A DNA stretch of 64,000 nucleotides from assembly GCF_017876395.1 (NCBI RefSeq), contig NZ_JAGINX010000001.1, positions 558,001 through 622,000 on the forward strand. Reading direction: 5' to 3'. Below, piece after piece: positions 62,370 to 64,000 of the stretch. Numbering within the stretch: the stretch's first letter is position 1; the number at the start of each line of letters is the position of its first letter. Under the pieces are notes generated by a model. It searched no databases, was not told where the DNA came from, and saw nothing but the letters and a program-made list of their open reading frames with translations. This stretch comes from Nesterenkonia lacusekhoensis (GTDB taxonomy: Bacteria > Actinomycetota > Actinomycetes > Actinomycetales > Micrococcaceae). Made by a program: the position numbers and the translations under genes.

Positions 62370-64000
62370 TCAGCTGCTGAAGAGCGCCTCGATCTCCTCG
62401 GAGAACTCCTCGAGCACCTTGTGGCGCTGCAGCTTCATCGACGGGGTCAGATGGCCCGACTCCTCTGAGAGCTCCGCCGGGACGATCTCGAACTTCCGGA
62501 TGGACTCCGCGCGGGAGACCTGCTCGTTGGCGTGATCCACCGCCTGCTGGATCTCCTCGCGCACTGTGGGATCAGCCGCAGCCTCCTCCAGGCTGCGCCC
62601 GTCCAGAGCCTCGGCATCCAGGGTCACCAGAGCGCCCACGAAGGGCCGGCCATCCCCGACGACGACGCACTGGGCCACCAGCCGATGGGCGCGCACCGCC
62701 TCCTCCAGGGGAGTGGGCAGCACATTCTTGCCTCCTGCGGTGACGATCAGCTCCTTCTTCCGGCCGGTGATGGTCAGGAAGCCGTCGGCGTCGAGCTCAC
62801 CGAGGTCACCGGTGCGGAAGAAGCCGTCGGCGTCGAAGGCCCCCAGCGTGGTCTTCTCCGCGTTGTGGTAGCCGGCGAAGACCACCGGTCCCTTCAGCAG
62901 GACCTCGCCGTCCTCAGCGATCCGGACCGTGGCGCCCGGCGCCGGCAGGCCCACGGACCCGATCCGGGTGGCCTCCGGGATGTTCAACGTGATGGGAGCC
63001 GTGGACTCGGTCAGCCCGTAGCCCTCCTGGACCGGCAGCCCGATCCCGGTGAAGAAATGAGCGATCTCCGGGTTCAGCGGGGAGGACCCGGAGACGAAGT
63101 GAGTGACGTTGCCGCCCATGCGGGCGTGCAGCTTGGAATAGACCAGCTTGGCGAAGAGTGCACGCTTGGCCTTCAGTGCGGCGCTGGGGCCCGCGCCGGT
63201 TCCGGCGGCCTGGGCCTGCAGCGCCTGCGAATAGGCGATGGCAGTGGATTTGGCGCTCTCGAACATGCGGCCCTTGCCCTGCGCATGAGCGGTGGCGGAG
63301 GCGCCGTGGAAGACCTTCTCGAAGACGCGGGGGACTGCCAGCAGCCAGGTGGGACGGAACGAGCCCAGGTCCTCGGTCAGCCGCTCAGTATTGGGGCTGT
63401 GGGCGACCTGGATGCCGTGGTGCAGGCAGATCAGCTGCACGGCCCGGGCCAGTACGTGGGCCAGCGGCAGGAACAGCAGGGTCCGGGACTCGCCTTCGCC
63501 CAGGATCTCCTCGGCGAAGGGGACGAGGTTGGCGCCGCCTTCTGCGAGGTTTCGGTGGGTGATGCGCGCGCCCTTGGGCGTGCCGGTGGTCCCCGAGGTG
63601 TAGACCAGGGTGGCGACGTCGTCGAGCCCTGCGGCGGACCGAGCCTTCTCCAACAGCTCGTCCGAGACCTCCCCGCCGTGGGATGCGATGGACTCCAGGT
63701 CTGCGGTGCTGCCCATCGGCAGGATCTCGACCGCGTGGGAGACCTCCTGCACCGCGTTCTCGACGGTGGGCCGCAGCTGCTCATCGCCGATCAGGACCAG
63801 GCCCGCCTCCGAGTGGGAGAGCAGGTGGGTGATCTGACGAGCGGAGCTGGTCTCATAGATCGGGACGGAGACGGCTCCGGCGAACCAGATCGCCTGATCG
63901 ATCACGGCCCAGGAATAGCTGGTGGCCGACATGACCGCGACCCGATCCCCGGGGTTCAGGCCCAGGCCGATCAGGCCTCTGGCCGTGCGGCGGACCTGCT
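62370..64000 (-). CDS. Long-chain fatty-acid-CoA ligase (5' end outside window)
   Basis: The frame runs to the window edge: upstream of Met at 63932 it continues QVRRTARGLIGLGLNPGDRV, so the true start is beyond 64000. It shows the adenylate-forming enzyme motifs TLVYTSGTTGTPKGARITHR, EGYGLTESTAPITLNIPE, FFRTGDLGELDADGFLTITG, and RKKELIVTAGGKNVLPTPLE. It activates fatty acids with ATP and CoA. The C-terminus FSEEIEALFSS is complete. Confidence 0.92.
   Translation of the reverse strand, partial: QVRRTARGLIGLGLNPGDRVAVMSATSYSWAVIDQAIWFAGAVSVPIYETSSARQITHLLSHSEAGLVLIGDEQLRPTVENAVQEVSHAVEILPMGSTADLESIASHGGEVSDELLEKARSAAGLDDVATLVYTSGTTGTPKGARITHRNLAEGGANLVPFAEEILGEGESRTLLFLPLAHVLARAVQLICLHHGIQVAHSPNTERLTEDLGSFRPTWLLAVPRVFEKVFHGASATAHAQGKGRMFESAKSTAIAYSQALQAQAAGTGAGPSAALKAKRALFAKLVYSKLHARMGGNVTHFVSGSSPLNPEIAHFFTGIGLPVQEGYGLTESTAPITLNIPEATRIGSVGLPAPGATVRIAEDGEVLLKGPVVFAGYHNAEKTTLGAFDADGFFRTGDLGELDADGFLTITGRKKELIVTAGGKNVLPTPLEEAVRAHRLVAQCVVVGDGRPFVGALVTLDAEALDGRSLEEAAADPTVREEIQQAVDHANEQVSRAESIRKFEIVPAELSEESGHLTPSMKLQRHKVLEEFSEEIEALFSS

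Overview
The window is high-GC DNA from a Gram-positive actinobacterium. Gene content and order at the left edge (large glycosyltransferase, DUF5719, DUF3499, Trm112, ahcY, RDD, SpoIIM) point to Micrococcales, most likely Micrococcaceae (Arthrobacter/Nesterenkonia-like). That placement is inference from synteny and codon bias, not from a marker gene. No rRNA, tRNA or CRISPR was seen, and no gene-free stretch exceeds 300 bases.

Layout. 1-8430: conserved housekeeping block (end of a membrane glycosyltransferase, DUF5719, DUF3499, Trm112, S-adenosylhomocysteinase, RDD and SpoIIM membrane proteins, TIGR01906 membrane protein), closed by a perfect 22-bp hairpin. 8543-34881: a large accessory surface-glycan island. 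On the minus strand it has an IMPase-type phosphatase, a NeuB-type ulosonate synthase fused to a glycosyltransferase-like Rossmann domain, and an ATP-grasp enzyme. On the plus strand it has a double CMP-ulosonate synthetase (KdsB-like plus NeuA-like), five paralogues of a helical-repeat protein ending in a GT29 (eukaryotic-type sialyltransferase)-like domain, a TupA-like ATP-grasp enzyme, a methyltransferase-like protein, a GT8-type glycosyltransferase and polysaccharide pyruvyl transferases. One GT29-like copy and one glycosyltransferase/pyruvyltransferase gene are broken. Inside the island lie an IS3-family element (26198-27432) and a second IS3 element (28383-31144) that was itself hit by an IS30 element (29372-30823, 3-bp CAG duplication).

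34902-42640: a secreted tandem HNH nuclease-like protein, a histidine phosphatase, then a teichoic-acid-type set: two TagD glycerol-3-phosphate cytidylyltransferase paralogues, a CDP-glycerol glycerophosphotransferase-like protein and an LCP ligase. 42646-53124: mostly core genes (VOC protein, SURF1, DUF3817, guaA, a helicase-like ATPase, an SAF/CpaB-like protein, FmdB, 5-formyl-THF cyclo-ligase). 53158-61166: a tightly overlapping minus-strand operon of three glycosyltransferases, one ABC exporter and two APH-fold kinases, probably a second glycoconjugate system. 61274-64000: galE, a 29-bp perfect inverted repeat, and a long-chain acyl-CoA ligase cut by the window edge.

How it fits together (inference): the synthase makes a 3-deoxy-2-ulosonic acid (sialic-acid, Kdn or Kdo type), the phosphatase may dephosphorylate it, the double cytidylyltransferase activates it with CTP, and the GT29-like paralogues transfer it to a wall polymer. 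The GT8, pyruvyl-transferase, methyltransferase and ATP-grasp enzymes would decorate the polymer, and the TagD/TagF/LCP genes would supply or anchor a teichoic backbone. This would be a Gram-positive ulosonic-acid wall polymer (teichulosonic-acid-like) built with GT29-type transferases, and it is the most interesting content of the window.
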